Below the pieces are notes generated by a model. That model searched no databases. It was not told the DNA's origin and saw only the letters and a program-made list of their open reading frames with translations. A stretch of 64,000 bases of DNA, taken from assembly GCA_024239075.1 (NCBI GenBank), contig JANBVI010000009.1, forward strand, positions 62,001-126,000. The letters run 5' to 3'. This DNA is from Fischerella sp. CENA71. Its GTDB lineage: Bacteria; Cyanobacteriota; Cyanobacteriia; Cyanobacteriales; Nostocaceae. Of the stretch, positions 51,962-61,109 are shown piece after piece (positions within the stretch are counted from its first letter, which is position 1; every line of letters begins with the position of its first letter). Position numbers and translations under genes: made by a program.

Positions 51962-52699
51962 ATGCTTGAAAACCTGCAAACCCAATTTTACGAACTAGAA
52001 CAATTCGCCAACTCCCTTGTCTCTAATCAGTTGACGCATCTGAGTTTATTAAGCGTTGGTATAATTTTTTTTGCCGGATTAATTACCAGTCTGACGCCCT
52101 GTATGCTGTCTATGCTGCCGATTACTATTGGCTACATTGGCGGTTATGAAGCGAAAAGTCGTCTGCAATCAGCTGCTCAATCTACTTGGTTTGCTTTAGG
52201 ATTAGCAACCACTCTTGCAAGTTTGGGAATAGTAGCAGCTTTGGTTGGAAAAGTTTACGGACAAATCGGTATCGGTTTACCAATTATTGTCAGTGTGATA
52301 GCTATCCTCATGGGGCTAAATTTACTTGAAGCTTTGCCATTGCAAATGCCCTCTTTTGGTGGTACGGATTGGATTTCTCAAGAATTACCTCAAGGTGTGC
52401 GAGCCTATGCGATCGGTCTAAGTTTTGGTTTAGTCGCTTCTCCTTGCAGTACTCCTGTTTTAGCAAGTTTATTAGGTTGGGTTGCTAGTACACAAGACCT
52501 TATTTTAGGTGCGGTTTTGCTCATTTCTTACACCGCAGGACATGTAGCACCATTAATTTTGGCAGGTACGTTTACAGCTTCTATTAAAAAAATACTAGAA
52601 TTACGCCGTTGGTCTAGTTGGATTAACCCAATTAGCGGAGCGTTGTTGGTAGGATTTGGTGTTTTTTCCCTCGTTTCTCGTATTCCTTTTAGTAGTTAG
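51962..52699 (+). CDS. ccdA: Cytochrome c biogenesis protein CcdA
   Basis: CcdA is a thiol-reductant transporter that keeps apocytochrome c Cys residues reduced on the lumenal side. The 245-residue protein has six predicted membrane segments. The first motif GLITSLTPCMLSMLPITIGY carries the redox Cys near residue 46, and the second, GLVASPCSTPVLASLLG, carries its partner Cys near residue 162. Both follow the usual CcdA P-C pattern. The Ccs1 gene follows on the same strand after 173 bases that include the GTAGAGACGCG repeats, giving the System II pair common in cyanobacteria. Confidence 0.95.
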   Translation: MLENLQTQFYELEQFANSLVSNQLTHLSLLSVGIIFFAGLITSLTPCMLSMLPITIGYIGGYEAKSRLQSAAQSTWFALGLATTLASLGIVAALVGKVYGQIGIGLPIIVSVIAILMGLNLLEALPLQMPSFGGTDWISQELPQGVRAYAIGLSFGLVASPCSTPVLASLLGWVASTQDLILGAVLLISYTAGHVAPLILAGTFTASIKKILELRRWSSWINPISGALLVGFGVFSLVSRIPFSS

Positions 52700-52701
52700 T
52701 A

Positions 52702-52789
52702 GTAGAGACGCGAGGAACATCGCGTCTGTACAATAGAGACGCGATTATACTCTTACCTTGAAGCCGCTCTTACCCTGGTCTACGCATCT
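52702..52789. repeat. GTAGAGACGCG elements between ccdA and ccs1
   Basis: GTAGAGACGCG (52702-52712) with CGCGTCTGTAC (52721-52731) forms one short palindromic copy. A second, longer copy follows whose bases 52734-52773 are the exact reverse complement of 47771-47810. Confidence 0.85.
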
Positions 52790-52872
52790 GTAATAATTCA
52801 CGACTACAAATCAACAACCAACTAACAACCAAGCAACTACTAACTACTAATAATTTACTTGTTTTAATTCAA

Positions 52873-54321
52873 ATGACTTTAGACAATACAAAGAATTCAG
52901 TTTCTGAAAGTTCACCTGACAGTTCACCTGAAAAATCTAGAGAACAATCTACTGAAAAATCAAATTGGTGGGCGGTTGTCGTACAATTCTTACGACAGGA
53001 TTTTTTACCTGTACTGACAGATTTACGTTTAGCGATCGCACTCTTACTCATCATTGCCCTATTTAGTGTCACTGGTACTGTCATTGAACAAGGTCAATCA
53101 CTGGATTTTTACAAAGCTAATTATCCAGAAGAGCCAGCTTTATTTGGTTTCCTATCTTGGAAAGTGATTTTAACTGTGGGGTTAGATCATGTTTATCGTA
53201 CCTGGTGGTTTTTTGCTTTACTCATCTTTTTTGGTACTAGCTTAACTGCTTGTAGTTTTACTCGACAGTTACCAGCTTTAAAAGCTGCACGTCGTTGGAA
53301 GTTTTATGACCAACCCCGACAATTTACTAAGCTAGCATTGAGTGCAGAATTAGATCATGGTTCGGTTGATTCCCTGACTCAAATATTACAGAAGCGCAAC
53401 TACAAAGTTTTTCAAAAAGAAGAGCAAAATAATATTCTTTATGCACGCAAAGGAATCATCGGACGCATCGGCCCCATCATTGTACATATCGGGATTGTCA
53501 CGATTCTTTTGGGGTCAATGTGGGGAGCCATGACAGGGTTTATGGCCCAAGAAATGATTGCTAGTGGTGATACATTCCAGGTCAAAAATATTATTGATGC
53601 AGGGCCTTGGGCTGCAATAAACAAGGCTCAAGATTGGTCTGTGCGTGTGAATCGTTTTTGGATTGATTATACTCCTAGTGGCAATATTGACCAGTTTTAC
53701 TCAGATTTATCTGTTTTAAATAACCAAAACCAAGAGGTTGATCACAAGACAATTTATGTTAATCAACCTCTGCGTTATCGCGGTGTAACTTTTTATCAAA
53801 CAGATTGGGGAATTTCTGCGGTACGGGTGCGAGTTAACCGAAGTCCAGTTTTTCAAATTCCTATGGCGCCACTCAACACTAATAATGGGCGCATCTGGGG
53901 AACCTGGATTCCAACAAAACCAGATTTAAGTGAAGGTGTCTCTTTACTAGCCAAAGATTTACAAGGAACAGTATTAATTTATGACGCCGCAGGTCAACTT
54001 TTTAACACTCTGCGGACGGGTATGGCTACGGAAATCAATGGTGTGAAACTAACAGTTTTGGATGTCGTTGGTAGCACTGGTTTACAAATCAAAGCCGATC
54101 CAGGAATTCCGATGGTTTATTCTGGCTTTGCTTTGTTGATGTTGGGTGTGGTGATGAGTTATTTTTCTCACTCACAAGTTTGGGCGTTGCAAACAGATGG
54201 ATGTCTGTATGTAGGTGGTAAAACGAATCGCGCCCAGGTAGCATTTGAGCAGGAAATTTTAGGAATTTTGGATCGCCTAAGTCAAGAACCAAAAGATCAG
54301 GATAAGGCGATCGCATCTTAG
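52873..54321 (+). CDS. ccs1: Cytochrome c biogenesis protein Ccs1 (ResB family)
   Basis: This 482-residue ResB/Ccs1 protein works with CcsA to attach haem to c-type cytochromes in the lumen. A Ser/Glu/Lys-rich N terminus (about 1-35) precedes membrane segments at about 53-70 and 110-130, then [22 protein letters not shown] (about 195-217), a long lumenal domain with [19 protein letters not shown], and a last membrane segment (about 418-438, [17 protein letters not shown]). These are the family's landmarks. It follows ccdA; ccsA is not in this window. Confidence 0.94.
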   Translation: MTLDNTKNSVSESSPDSSPEKSREQSTEKSNWWAVVVQFLRQDFLPVLTDLRLAIALLLIIALFSVTGTVIEQGQSLDFYKANYPEEPALFGFLSWKVILTVGLDHVYRTWWFFALLIFFGTSLTACSFTRQLPALKAARRWKFYDQPRQFTKLALSAELDHGSVDSLTQILQKRNYKVFQKEEQNNILYARKGIIGRIGPIIVHIGIVTILLGSMWGAMTGFMAQEMIASGDTFQVKNIIDAGPWAAINKAQDWSVRVNRFWIDYTPSGNIDQFYSDLSVLNNQNQEVDHKTIYVNQPLRYRGVTFYQTDWGISAVRVRVNRSPVFQIPMAPLNTNNGRIWGTWIPTKPDLSEGVSLLAKDLQGTVLIYDAAGQLFNTLRTGMATEINGVKLTVLDVVGSTGLQIKADPGIPMVYSGFALLMLGVVMSYFSHSQVWALQTDGCLYVGGKTNRAQVAFEQEILGILDRLSQEPKDQDKAIAS

Positions 54322-54386
54322 AAATTTTGGGGAACAGGGAACGGGGACAAGGGAAGGGAGAATAACTATTGACTCTTGACCAAAAA

Positions 54387-54806
54387 CTAACCCTCAGATT
54401 TCACATGACGAACTTCAATCACTGTATGCACGTTACCGCGTGGGGTAAAATCTGCTTTGAGGGTGATTTCTAAAGGATCGCAAGCAGCGACAACATCATC
54501 CAATATTTGATTGGCTGATTCTTCATGAGAAATGTAGCGATCGCGGTAACTGTTAATGTAAAGTTTCAGGGCTTTTAATTCTACCACCAGTTGATCAGGT
54601 ATGTAGGTAATATGAATGGTGGCAAAGTCTGGATAGCCAGAAAATGGACATTTACAAGTAAATTCCGGCAATGTGATATCTATGTTATAGCGTCGTCCAA
54701 TGCGTGGATTAGGAAATGTAATTAGTTGTCCTTCCGCGATTTCGCGTTCGCCATACTTCATTTCTTGAGTTAGCTGTGACACACTTTCAGATAAAGGGTT
54801 ACTCAT
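54387..54806 (-). CDS. queF: NADPH-dependent 7-cyano-7-deazaguanine reductase QueF
   Basis: QueF reduces preQ0 to preQ1 in queuosine synthesis. The 139-residue type I (short) form has the catalytic Cys in CKCPFSGYPDFATIHITYIP (about residue 50-56), the following KALKLYINSYRDRYISHEE, typical of the NADPH-binding QueF motif, and the C-terminal DFTPRGNVHTVIEVRH. Length and motifs match. It lies 15 bases downstream of the Cys-rich hypothetical gene on the same strand, so the two are probably co-transcribed. Confidence 0.95.
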   Translation of the reverse strand: MSNPLSESVSQLTQEMKYGEREIAEGQLITFPNPRIGRRYNIDITLPEFTCKCPFSGYPDFATIHITYIPDQLVVELKALKLYINSYRDRYISHEESANQILDDVVAACDPLEITLKADFTPRGNVHTVIEVRHVKSEG

Positions 54807-54821
54807 AATCGAAATTTAAAA

Positions 54822-55226
54822 TTAGAATTCTTCTGATTGCCAGTCTGGGCAATTGTCACCATCCCAACCATAAGGATGCATACCACAGACTAATAAATTA
54901 CCACCATAAGCTTGACCGTGGTAGTGGCAGCAACCAATGCAAGCTGGATTTTTTTCGGCTGAAGGTTCAACTGGATAGGGAAAACCAGGATCTAAATCAT
55001 CACCTATGACATCTTCCAATTCCCAGTACATTTCCAAAAATGGTTCAGCCAATTCCTGAAAATACTGATCTATTTCGACTGCGATCGTATTTTGCCATTC
55101 TTCGGCAACTTCTTCTGTCACTTCAACAAAAGTCTCTACCATTTCACTTATTCCCAGGAAAAAGCCTTCGACTTCATCGCTTACTGTTTGTACCATTTCC
55201 CAAAAATCCTTTTGCCAATTTTCCAT
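54822..55226 (-). CDS. Cys-rich conserved hypothetical protein
   Basis: This 134-residue protein has an acidic helical N terminus (about 1-75: EVEGFFLGISEMVETFVEV, rich in Glu and Val) and a compact C-terminal module with conserved-looking Cys, His and aromatic residues (NPACIGCCHYHGQAYGGN, then LLVCGMHPYGWDGDNCPDW). Four or five Cys residues spaced this way suggest a metal or Fe-S site. No signal peptide is seen. It is directly upstream of queF with a 15-base gap, so a link to queuosine synthesis or to a redox partner is possible but unproven. Confidence 0.75.
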   Translation of the reverse strand: MENWQKDFWEMVQTVSDEVEGFFLGISEMVETFVEVTEEVAEEWQNTIAVEIDQYFQELAEPFLEMYWELEDVIGDDLDPGFPYPVEPSAEKNPACIGCCHYHGQAYGGNLLVCGMHPYGWDGDNCPDWQSEEF

Positions 55227-55653
55227 ATAATTAACGCTTTGGTGGGTAGTAGTGGTTTACTATATAAAATTTGTATCTCAGGGTAAGAGCGGCTTCGGTG
55301 TAGGATGGATTTGAGTCCTCAAGTGCGAATCACACTTAGCGCTTACTGCAAACTAAGTAACCTTGATTTGGTAGAGTGCTATTGTATCTACATGGAAATA
55401 GTCTATTGTTTCAGTTTGCCGCAGAAGGCGTTTTCTCAAGTATGAGTATTTAAGCTTAAACTAAACACCTTAAGGTAGTTTTCTAAAGAGTAATATCTTA
55501 CAAAAATTAAATTTTCATCTAACTTTAAGTGTTACCTAACTGATAGCAACGAACAACACCCAGACAAACATGTTTTAACTAAATTCTACGCTATATAGCA
55601 ATGGGTTGATCTCAGCAAAACAAAGCTAATATCAACCCAGCATAAATTTATAA
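55227..55653. other. Intergenic region between the Cys-rich and phasin-like genes
   Basis: The start holds a partial copy of the repeat GGTAAGAGCGGCTTC (55283-55297), also found in the GTAGAGACGCG elements. Near the end, GGGTTGAT and ATCAACCC (55604-55637) form an 8-bp stem downstream of the phasin-like gene. No gene is supported. Confidence 0.45.
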
Positions 55654-56043
55654 TTAATTGTCGCGTTGCAAACGCTTTAACTCGTTTTCTAAATCCAGAA
55701 CTTGCTGGCGTAGTTGATCTACATTCTCATTATCGCCTTGAACATCTTTCGCCGTCGGTTGCTCGTCTTCTTCGATAATTTCGATGCGGCGCGGTTCAGA
55801 TGGAGTAGTGTTTGGTTCTGCTGTACCATCAGCTGCTTGCTGCTGGGCTTGCTTCATCATCTCCTCAACGAAACGGCGAGCTTCTTCTGTGGTCATTTCG
55901 CCCCTTGCCACCATTTCGTCTGCCAGCTTTTGGATTTGCGATCGCACTTCAGATAAAGTCCCACCAGCTTTTTCGCCCGCGTAAGCAGCTAAACCAACAC
56001 CAAGGTAAAAAGCTTTTTTAACAATATCTCCAAAACCAGCCAT
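55654..56043 (-). CDS. Phasin-like small protein
   Basis: This 129-residue protein starts MAGFGDIVKKAFYLGVGLAA, followed by LSEVRSQIQKLADEMVARGE and TEEARRFVEEMMKQAQQQ. The pattern matches cyanobacterial phasin-like (PHA granule-type) proteins, which may coat storage granules or act as small scaffold proteins. A Pro/Thr/Glu-rich linker and a C-terminal coiled coil (VDQLRQQVLDLENELKRLQR) follow. No polyhydroxyalkanoate genes are in the window. The SRP RNA gene ends about 20 bases upstream of its start codon on the same strand. Confidence 0.75.
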   Translation of the reverse strand: MAGFGDIVKKAFYLGVGLAAYAGEKAGGTLSEVRSQIQKLADEMVARGEMTTEEARRFVEEMMKQAQQQAADGTAEPNTTPSEPRRIEIIEEDEQPTAKDVQGDNENVDQLRQQVLDLENELKRLQRDN

Positions 56044-56065
56044 TACAGCCTTTACGCTCCTAAAA

Positions 56066-56156
56066 ATAGGGCGACCCGGAGATTACGCCTACCATAAGCA
56101 TCCCGTGTTGCTGCTACCTTCCGGTCCTGACAAGATTTGGGCGTTACAGTCGCATA
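56066..56156 (-). ncRNA. ffs: Bacterial small signal recognition particle RNA (4.5S-type)
   Basis: Read on the minus strand, the sequence has the SRP RNA apical loop GTCAGGACCGGAAGGTAGCA followed by GCAAC, the most conserved part of domain IV. The flanking arms pair: GCGAC near the 5' end with GTCGC near the 3' end, and AACGCC with GGCGTA. This RNA pairs with Ffh for cotranslational targeting. A short T-run (CCTATTTTTAGG) follows the 3' arm. The ends are estimated to a few bases. It lies upstream of the phasin-like gene. Confidence 0.95.
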
Positions 56157-56203
56157 AGTCCAGGTCTATAAACAAGCATAGCATGAAATATTGTATATGT
56201 GTG

Positions 56204-56470
56204 TTACTCGACTACAATTTTCCATTCATATAGTTTGTAGTTAACACAGTCGTTTATGATCAATGGGTCATTAGCTACAATTTTCTGGGCTTCTGCCATG
56301 GATGCAGCTTCAAACACCATCATCCCGCCTCCCATCTCTGCCCAGTAGCCAGTTTTAGCATTGTATCCTTTAGCAATCAAATCTTTTACGTAAGCTCTGT
56401 GAGCAGGTACATATTTGTCAAAAATAGATTTATCAACTTTGCCTTCCTCAATCTTGACAAAAATCGGCAT
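56204..56470 (-). CDS. YCII-related (YciI-like) protein
   Basis: The start is placed at the ATG at 56470 because GGGAGA lies about 10 bases upstream; an ATG six codons earlier is possible. The 88-residue protein (MPIFVKIEEGKVDKSIFDKY..., then PAHRAYVKDLIAKG and YWAEMGGGMMVFEAASMAEA) fits the YCII family, a ferredoxin-like fold. The conserved His (PAHRAYV) is present. It may be a small oxidoreductase or dehydrochlorinase-type enzyme, but the substrate is unknown. It is on the same strand as ffs. Confidence 0.88.
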   Translation of the reverse strand: MPIFVKIEEGKVDKSIFDKYVPAHRAYVKDLIAKGYNAKTGYWAEMGGGMMVFEAASMAEAQKIVANDPLIINDCVNYKLYEWKIVVE

Positions 56471-56488
56471 ATACTTGTCATCTCCCAT

Positions 56489-56970
56489 GAAAAAACTAGG
56501 TGGTAAGGATGTAAGGCTTCCTACATCCCTTTGTTAGCTGTTTTCTCAAATATTCTTTATATATAGAATCAAAATTCTATCAATCACATAAATACATAAA
56601 TGTTGTTTCATAGTAAGGGTTTCAACCCTTTTGAAACTTTGTAGTTATAGCTACAGTTATGGCTAACAAACTTTCTTATATTGTGTGTGTTTATTGATAT
56701 CTTGCACTCCTGCACTAGTAGTCGCGGCTACACACAGACGAAGCGTAGCGGCTTCTCGTAGAGTAAGGAAAATTCACTACGTGGTTTTAAAAGCTTTGAT
56801 TTTCCATTAGTCTACTTTGTTAGACTTAATTTGTATAGTTTAGTGAAATTTTAATCACTGTATATTGCACTCTTTGAGAGTGATTAGCATTCTTTTGTTT
56901 TTCCATTACCAATCTCAATCTTTGATTGTTACTTTGATTTTGTAACTATTGATATACTCCTTGTGCTAAG
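56489..56970. other. Intergenic region with hairpin and dispersed repeat fragments
   Basis: The gap holds GGATGTAAGGC...GCTTCCTACATCC-type sequence (56506-56528) and, at 56722-56762, CGCGGCTACACACAGACGAA followed by GCGTAGCGGCTTCTCGTAGAG, which resembles common Nostoc repeats. No gene is supported; the promoter of the exported hypothetical gene should lie in the last 100 bases. Confidence 0.45.
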
Positions 56971-57708
56971 ATGTTGCGACTTTATCATTTAATAATCGGT
57001 GTAGCTTTGTTGGTTTTTGTACCATTGGGATTAAAAGTTACAGGTTCTGGCTCTTCTCAAAAGAGTAATTCTCCCAAAGTGGTACAAGTTTCTCGTGTTA
57101 CCACTCCTAGTTCTAATGGAAACAATATTTGGAAAAAATTTGTCGATAAAACCGCTAGTCCTAAAGGTTGGCAAGTTTTACCTTGTGATGGTAATACATC
57201 TTTATTATGTATCTCTGCAAATGGACAGCGTATTGGTACGGTAGAGATGTCAATTTTACCACTTGAAAAACAGCCAAATTTTCAAAAGTTTTTGACTCAA
57301 GCTGGTATTGATCCTAGTAAAAAGATAGACCATCAAAATCCTCAGTATCAAACTCAACTATCATCAGCACTGAATGCTTGGGTAAATGAACATTACGCCG
57401 GATTGGAGAAAGATCGTCAAGGTAGTTATGGCGATCGCATTCATTTTTCCAGCTATCCATCTCAAAGAGTACAGATTGGTAAACTTCCTGGAATCCGATA
57501 TGGTTTTGTGGGACTAAAGCATCAAGGTGGAGTGCAAGAACAACATGTAGGTTATGTTACCTTTGACGGTGAAGCACTTTATGTGATTACAACTGCTTTT
57601 GATCCAAATTCTAAAACAGGTAAGTTTGATAAATTAGAGAATCTAGCAGCTTTTGAACCTTATTTAGATGCGATCGCTTTGAATTTACGTCTACCAAGTT
57701 CAATCTAA
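56971..57708 (+). CDS. Hypothetical exported or membrane-anchored protein
   Basis: This 245-residue protein has an N-terminal hydrophobic segment (about residues 5-22, LIIGVALLVFVPLGLKV) that is a signal peptide or anchor, then a Ser-rich linker. The outer part has WQVLPCDGNTSLLCISANG, with a probable Cys pair, and the strands PSQRVQIGKLPGIRYGFVGL and QEQHVGYVTFDGEALYVITT. The pattern fits a small beta-rich periplasmic domain of a kind I associate with cyanobacteria. I do not recognise a function. A strong terminator follows the gene. Confidence 0.72.
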   Translation: MLRLYHLIIGVALLVFVPLGLKVTGSGSSQKSNSPKVVQVSRVTTPSSNGNNIWKKFVDKTASPKGWQVLPCDGNTSLLCISANGQRIGTVEMSILPLEKQPNFQKFLTQAGIDPSKKIDHQNPQYQTQLSSALNAWVNEHYAGLEKDRQGSYGDRIHFSSYPSQRVQIGKLPGIRYGFVGLKHQGGVQEQHVGYVTFDGEALYVITTAFDPNSKTGKFDKLENLAAFEPYLDAIALNLRLPSSI

Positions 57709-57731
57709 ATAAAATACATAACAAAATATAT

Positions 57732-57798
57732 AACCTCACTTCGTTCTATCGGACACTCTTGTGTTTACCGAGAAGAGGAAATGGAAGTGAGGTTTTTT
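57732..57798 (+). terminator. Terminator of the exported hypothetical gene
   Basis: AACCTCACTTC (57732-57742) and GAAGTGAGGTT (57784-57794) form an 11-bp stem with a 41-base loop, followed by TTTT. It sits 24 bases after the stop codon and may also serve the convergent kinase gene. Confidence 0.75.
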
Positions 57799-57852
57799 AT
57801 TTATTTTGGCATTAAATAAGATTAATCAAGACAAAAATCAGTTACCAATTGG

Positions 57853-59634
57853 TTATAAAGATGTTGTATTTGGTGTAATGTTCACTTCTTGCAGTAATGA
57901 ACTTGGCTCAAAAGATTTTTGGGTTGATGTTTCTTTTGATAATGCAGCAACAACTTTAGGTGGAGCTAATTTTTGATTTTTGCCTTGCAAACGTTGCTTT
58001 TGGACATATTCTTCTAATTTAGTTTGAGCAGTTGCATATACAGAAGAATTTTTTGGAACTTGCTGGAGGAAGTTTACGGCTGCGTTAAATTCGCCTATTT
58101 CCGCCTTATTATAGGCTTGTTGTAACAGAAAAACTGCTCTAATATGCTGCTTTTGCTGGTATTCAGCTAATTTTTTTTGAACTAAGTTATTAACGGAATT
58201 TTCTTGAGGAATTTGCTGAAGATATTCTAAAGCAGTGCTGAAATCTTTATTACCAGCTTTTTCATAAGCTCTTGCTAATAAATTGTTTGTTTGTGTTTCA
58301 ATTTTGGCTTTAGCTTGCTCAACGATTGGCTCTGATTTTGACTGCCAATATAAAATATCAGGTATTTGAGAAACAGCGTGTATAACCTCTGACCATTCTT
58401 CTTGTTCTGATGCTTGTTTCGCTAATAAATATTGCTCAGTAGCAAGTTGCCATTGGTTTTGCCATTCTTCAATGGTACTTTGTGCTTCTGGATAAACATT
58501 ACTGTTTAAGGGAATAGATTTTGCCAGAGCGATCGCTCCTTCCAAATCTCCTGATTGAAATTCTTCTGTTGCTTTATATAAAGTTTCTGTTTCAGAATAT
58601 GCTGGAGAATTCATTAAAGAATAGACTCCAAATCCCATCACTAAAGAATTAGCCAACAGTCCTACTCTCATTCCCGTCAGCAAAGGAGGAGATTTCACAG
58701 ATACATCTTCTCGAACCACATTAGAAATTTGCTCACTAGATTTAACAGATGTAGCATTCTGCAAATCTATTGTCTGCGCTGGATAATATTCCATAGACAT
58801 TTGCTCCAGCGCTCGCAATATTTCAGGTACTGACTGAAAACGATCTTTGTAGTCATAACGAATCATTTGACTGAGAATTGCAGCCAGATAATCACTGACA
58901 GGGGTTTGATGAGAACGCCAAAGAAACTCATTGCTACGAGGATCTGTTTTTAATTGCAATGGGGACAAACCCGTTAAAGCCTGAATCGCAATCATACCCA
59001 CAGCATAAATATCACTATTGGGCTGTGTCTGATCAATAAATTGTTCTGGGGGAATATAACCTAATGAAGTTACAGGAACTCTATAAATTGGCAATGCTCT
59101 ATCCACACCAAAATTAATTGGTTGAATAGAACCAAAATCAATGAGGACTAATTTACCATCACTAGCACGTCGAATTAAATTTTCTGGCTTCACGTCGCAG
59201 TGAATTACTCCTTGCGAGTGAACAAATTTGAGAATTTCTAATACATCTTTTAAAAATTGGATAATTTCGTATTCAGTCCATAAATAATCAGAACGTTGAT
59301 TAATTGGTAATTCTACTGACAGTGCATGTCCTTCAATAAATTCTTGCACCAAATAAAAACGTTCGTTTTCTTCAAAACAACCAATCAGTTGAGGAATTTG
59401 ATCATGGTGTCCTAAATACTTTAAAGTTTCGGTCTCAGTGAGAAAGTGCAACCTCAACGATTGTAAATAGGCAGGTTGAGAGCTAGAAACCTTTAGTTGC
59501 TTAATGACACATTTAGGTTGATGTGGCTGTTCAACGTCAATTGCAATGTATGTTTGTCCAAACACACCAGCACCCAAATTTTGGACAATTTGATACTGTC
59601 CTTGTAGTACTTTACCGATCATGTGGTAGGCCAT
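57853..59634 (-). CDS. Serine/threonine protein kinase with C-terminal TPR-like repeats
   Basis: This 593-residue PKN2-type kinase has a kinase domain (about 12-280): LGAGVFGQTYIA (Gly-loop), KCVIKQLK (ATP Lys), GVIHCDVKPENLIRR (catalytic loop with Asp), LVLIDFGSIQ and GYIPPEQF. One membrane span is near 325-345 (MRVGLLANSLVMGFGVYSLM). The outer or C-terminal part has repeated helices (YLQQIPQENSVNNLVQ, FLQQVPKNSSVYATAQ) resembling TPR units. It should sense or phosphorylate at the membrane. The start is the ATG at 59634; a nearby second ATG is possible. Confidence 0.92.
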   Translation of the reverse strand: MAYHMIGKVLQGQYQIVQNLGAGVFGQTYIAIDVEQPHQPKCVIKQLKVSSSQPAYLQSLRLHFLTETETLKYLGHHDQIPQLIGCFEENERFYLVQEFIEGHALSVELPINQRSDYLWTEYEIIQFLKDVLEILKFVHSQGVIHCDVKPENLIRRASDGKLVLIDFGSIQPINFGVDRALPIYRVPVTSLGYIPPEQFIDQTQPNSDIYAVGMIAIQALTGLSPLQLKTDPRSNEFLWRSHQTPVSDYLAAILSQMIRYDYKDRFQSVPEILRALEQMSMEYYPAQTIDLQNATSVKSSEQISNVVREDVSVKSPPLLTGMRVGLLANSLVMGFGVYSLMNSPAYSETETLYKATEEFQSGDLEGAIALAKSIPLNSNVYPEAQSTIEEWQNQWQLATEQYLLAKQASEQEEWSEVIHAVSQIPDILYWQSKSEPIVEQAKAKIETQTNNLLARAYEKAGNKDFSTALEYLQQIPQENSVNNLVQKKLAEYQQKQHIRAVFLLQQAYNKAEIGEFNAAVNFLQQVPKNSSVYATAQTKLEEYVQKQRLQGKNQKLAPPKVVAALSKETSTQKSFEPSSLLQEVNITPNTTSL

Positions 59635-60055
59635 GAGCTGTTTCTTAAGTCACCATTTATATTTAGATTTTCGGTGAATGCTCCCTGTTTCCGGAATTAT
59701 TGCTCGGTAGATTTTTGAAAGTGTTGTTATTTTATAACACTTTAATCTATATAAAATTACGTAGTTAGTAAATTATAAATATTACACTACGTCTGATAAA
59801 ACAATATAAGTATTATACATTGTCAGTATTTTTGATCACGGCAAAATTTTTTGCTTTAACGTAAGTTCAAAGAAGCTTGGTGCTGACTCAAAAAATACAC
59901 CTCTCTAAATGAGTATTACTTTTATTTGACCATAGGATGATGTAGAGAAAACATATACTCGCTTTCCTAGTGAAGAGGGGCAACACAAATATTCAGAAGA
60001 AACCAGAAACATCTGAATTTGTGTCAACCCCAATTTCATTCACGAAGGAATAATA
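59635..60055. other. Intergenic region between divergent kinase and catalase genes
   Basis: An AT-rich gap of 421 bases that should hold divergent promoters. No gene, repeat or hairpin of note is seen; the catalase ribosome site (GAAGGAA) is at 60042. Confidence 0.5.
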
Positions 60056-60967
60056 ATGTTTTACCACACCAAGAAGCTACAATACTTTAAACCGCCCGAA
60101 AAATCCGATCCAATCTACGCGATGAAGATTCAAGAACTCATCGGCGGGACTTTTGGAGAAATGACTGTAATGATGCAGTATCTGTTTCAAGGCTGGAATT
60201 GTCGAGGCCCTGCGAAATACAGAGATATGCTCCTCGACATTGGTACTGAGGAAATCGGTCATGTCGAAATGTTAGCTACAATGATTGCTCACCTACTTGA
60301 TAAAGCACCACTGAAAGTCCAAGAAGATGGTGCTAAAGATGCAGTTGTGGGTGCGGTGATGGGCGGTACAAACCCACGGGATGTGATCATGGCGGCGGCG
60401 ATGAATCCTCAGCACGCGATTGTTTCCGGCTTGGGTGCAATGCCGGCTGATAGTGTAGGCTTTCCTTGGAACGGCCGTTTTATAGTTGCCAGTGGTAATT
60501 TATTGGCAGATTTCCGTTCAAATCTCCATGCTGAGTCTCAAGGACGCTTGCAAGCGGTACGAATGTATGAGATGAGTGACGATCCGGGAGTCAAAGATAC
60601 CCTGAGTTTCATGATCGCCCGCGATACCATGCATCAAAATCAGTGGCTAGCTGCGATCGAGGATCTCAAATTGGAAGGATTAGAAGATACTCCTGTTCCC
60701 AGTTCCTTCCCCTTGGAACTAGAGAAGCGCGAGTTTGCTTATCAATTCTGGAATCATTCTGAAGGTAAGGAAAGTGCTGAAGGTCGATGGGCAAAAGGTA
60801 CTTCAATGGATGGGAAAGGCGAATTTAAGTATATCGAAAATCCTCAACCTTTAGGGCCAGAACCTCAACCACCCCAAGTCGCTCCGCAACTGCATGGTAC
60901 GCCCTTAACTAAAGGGACGGAGGCTATCAGACAACAGGAGAGCGATCGCAGCATGATAATTGGCTAA
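60056..60967 (+). CDS. Manganese catalase
   Basis: This 303-residue dimanganese catalase removes hydrogen peroxide without haem. The four-helix-bundle metal ligands are visible: a Glu in KIQELIGGTFGEMTVMMQYL (about 22-41), IGTEEIGHVEMLATMI (E and H, about residues 62-77), the helix after LRSNLHAESQGRLQAVRM-like sequence at about 155-173, and TMHQNQWLAAIEDL (H, about 190-203). Anabaena has two such enzymes, KatA and KatB; I cannot say which this matches. A ribosome site AAGGAA precedes the ATG. A strong terminator follows. Confidence 0.95.
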   Translation: MFYHTKKLQYFKPPEKSDPIYAMKIQELIGGTFGEMTVMMQYLFQGWNCRGPAKYRDMLLDIGTEEIGHVEMLATMIAHLLDKAPLKVQEDGAKDAVVGAVMGGTNPRDVIMAAAMNPQHAIVSGLGAMPADSVGFPWNGRFIVASGNLLADFRSNLHAESQGRLQAVRMYEMSDDPGVKDTLSFMIARDTMHQNQWLAAIEDLKLEGLEDTPVPSSFPLELEKREFAYQFWNHSEGKESAEGRWAKGTSMDGKGEFKYIENPQPLGPEPQPPQVAPQLHGTPLTKGTEAIRQQESDRSMIIG

Positions 60968-61015
60968 TCCTCCCAACTATCAAAAAATCAATGCTCTTGC
61001 TCACTCAGTATCTGA

Positions 61016-61050
61016 AAAAATGGCAGTTCATGATTATAACTGCCATTTTT
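61016..61050 (+). terminator. Terminator of the Mn-catalase gene
   Basis: AAAAATGGCAGTT (61016-61028) and AACTGCCATTTTT (61038-61050) form a perfect stem with a 9-base loop, ending in a T-run. It lies 50 bases after the catalase stop codon. Confidence 0.9.
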
Positions 61051-61109
61051 CTAATCACTGTTCGCCTTGAACAGGGCAAAATAGAGACAGGTGTCCCCCC
61101 GTCCTCAAT

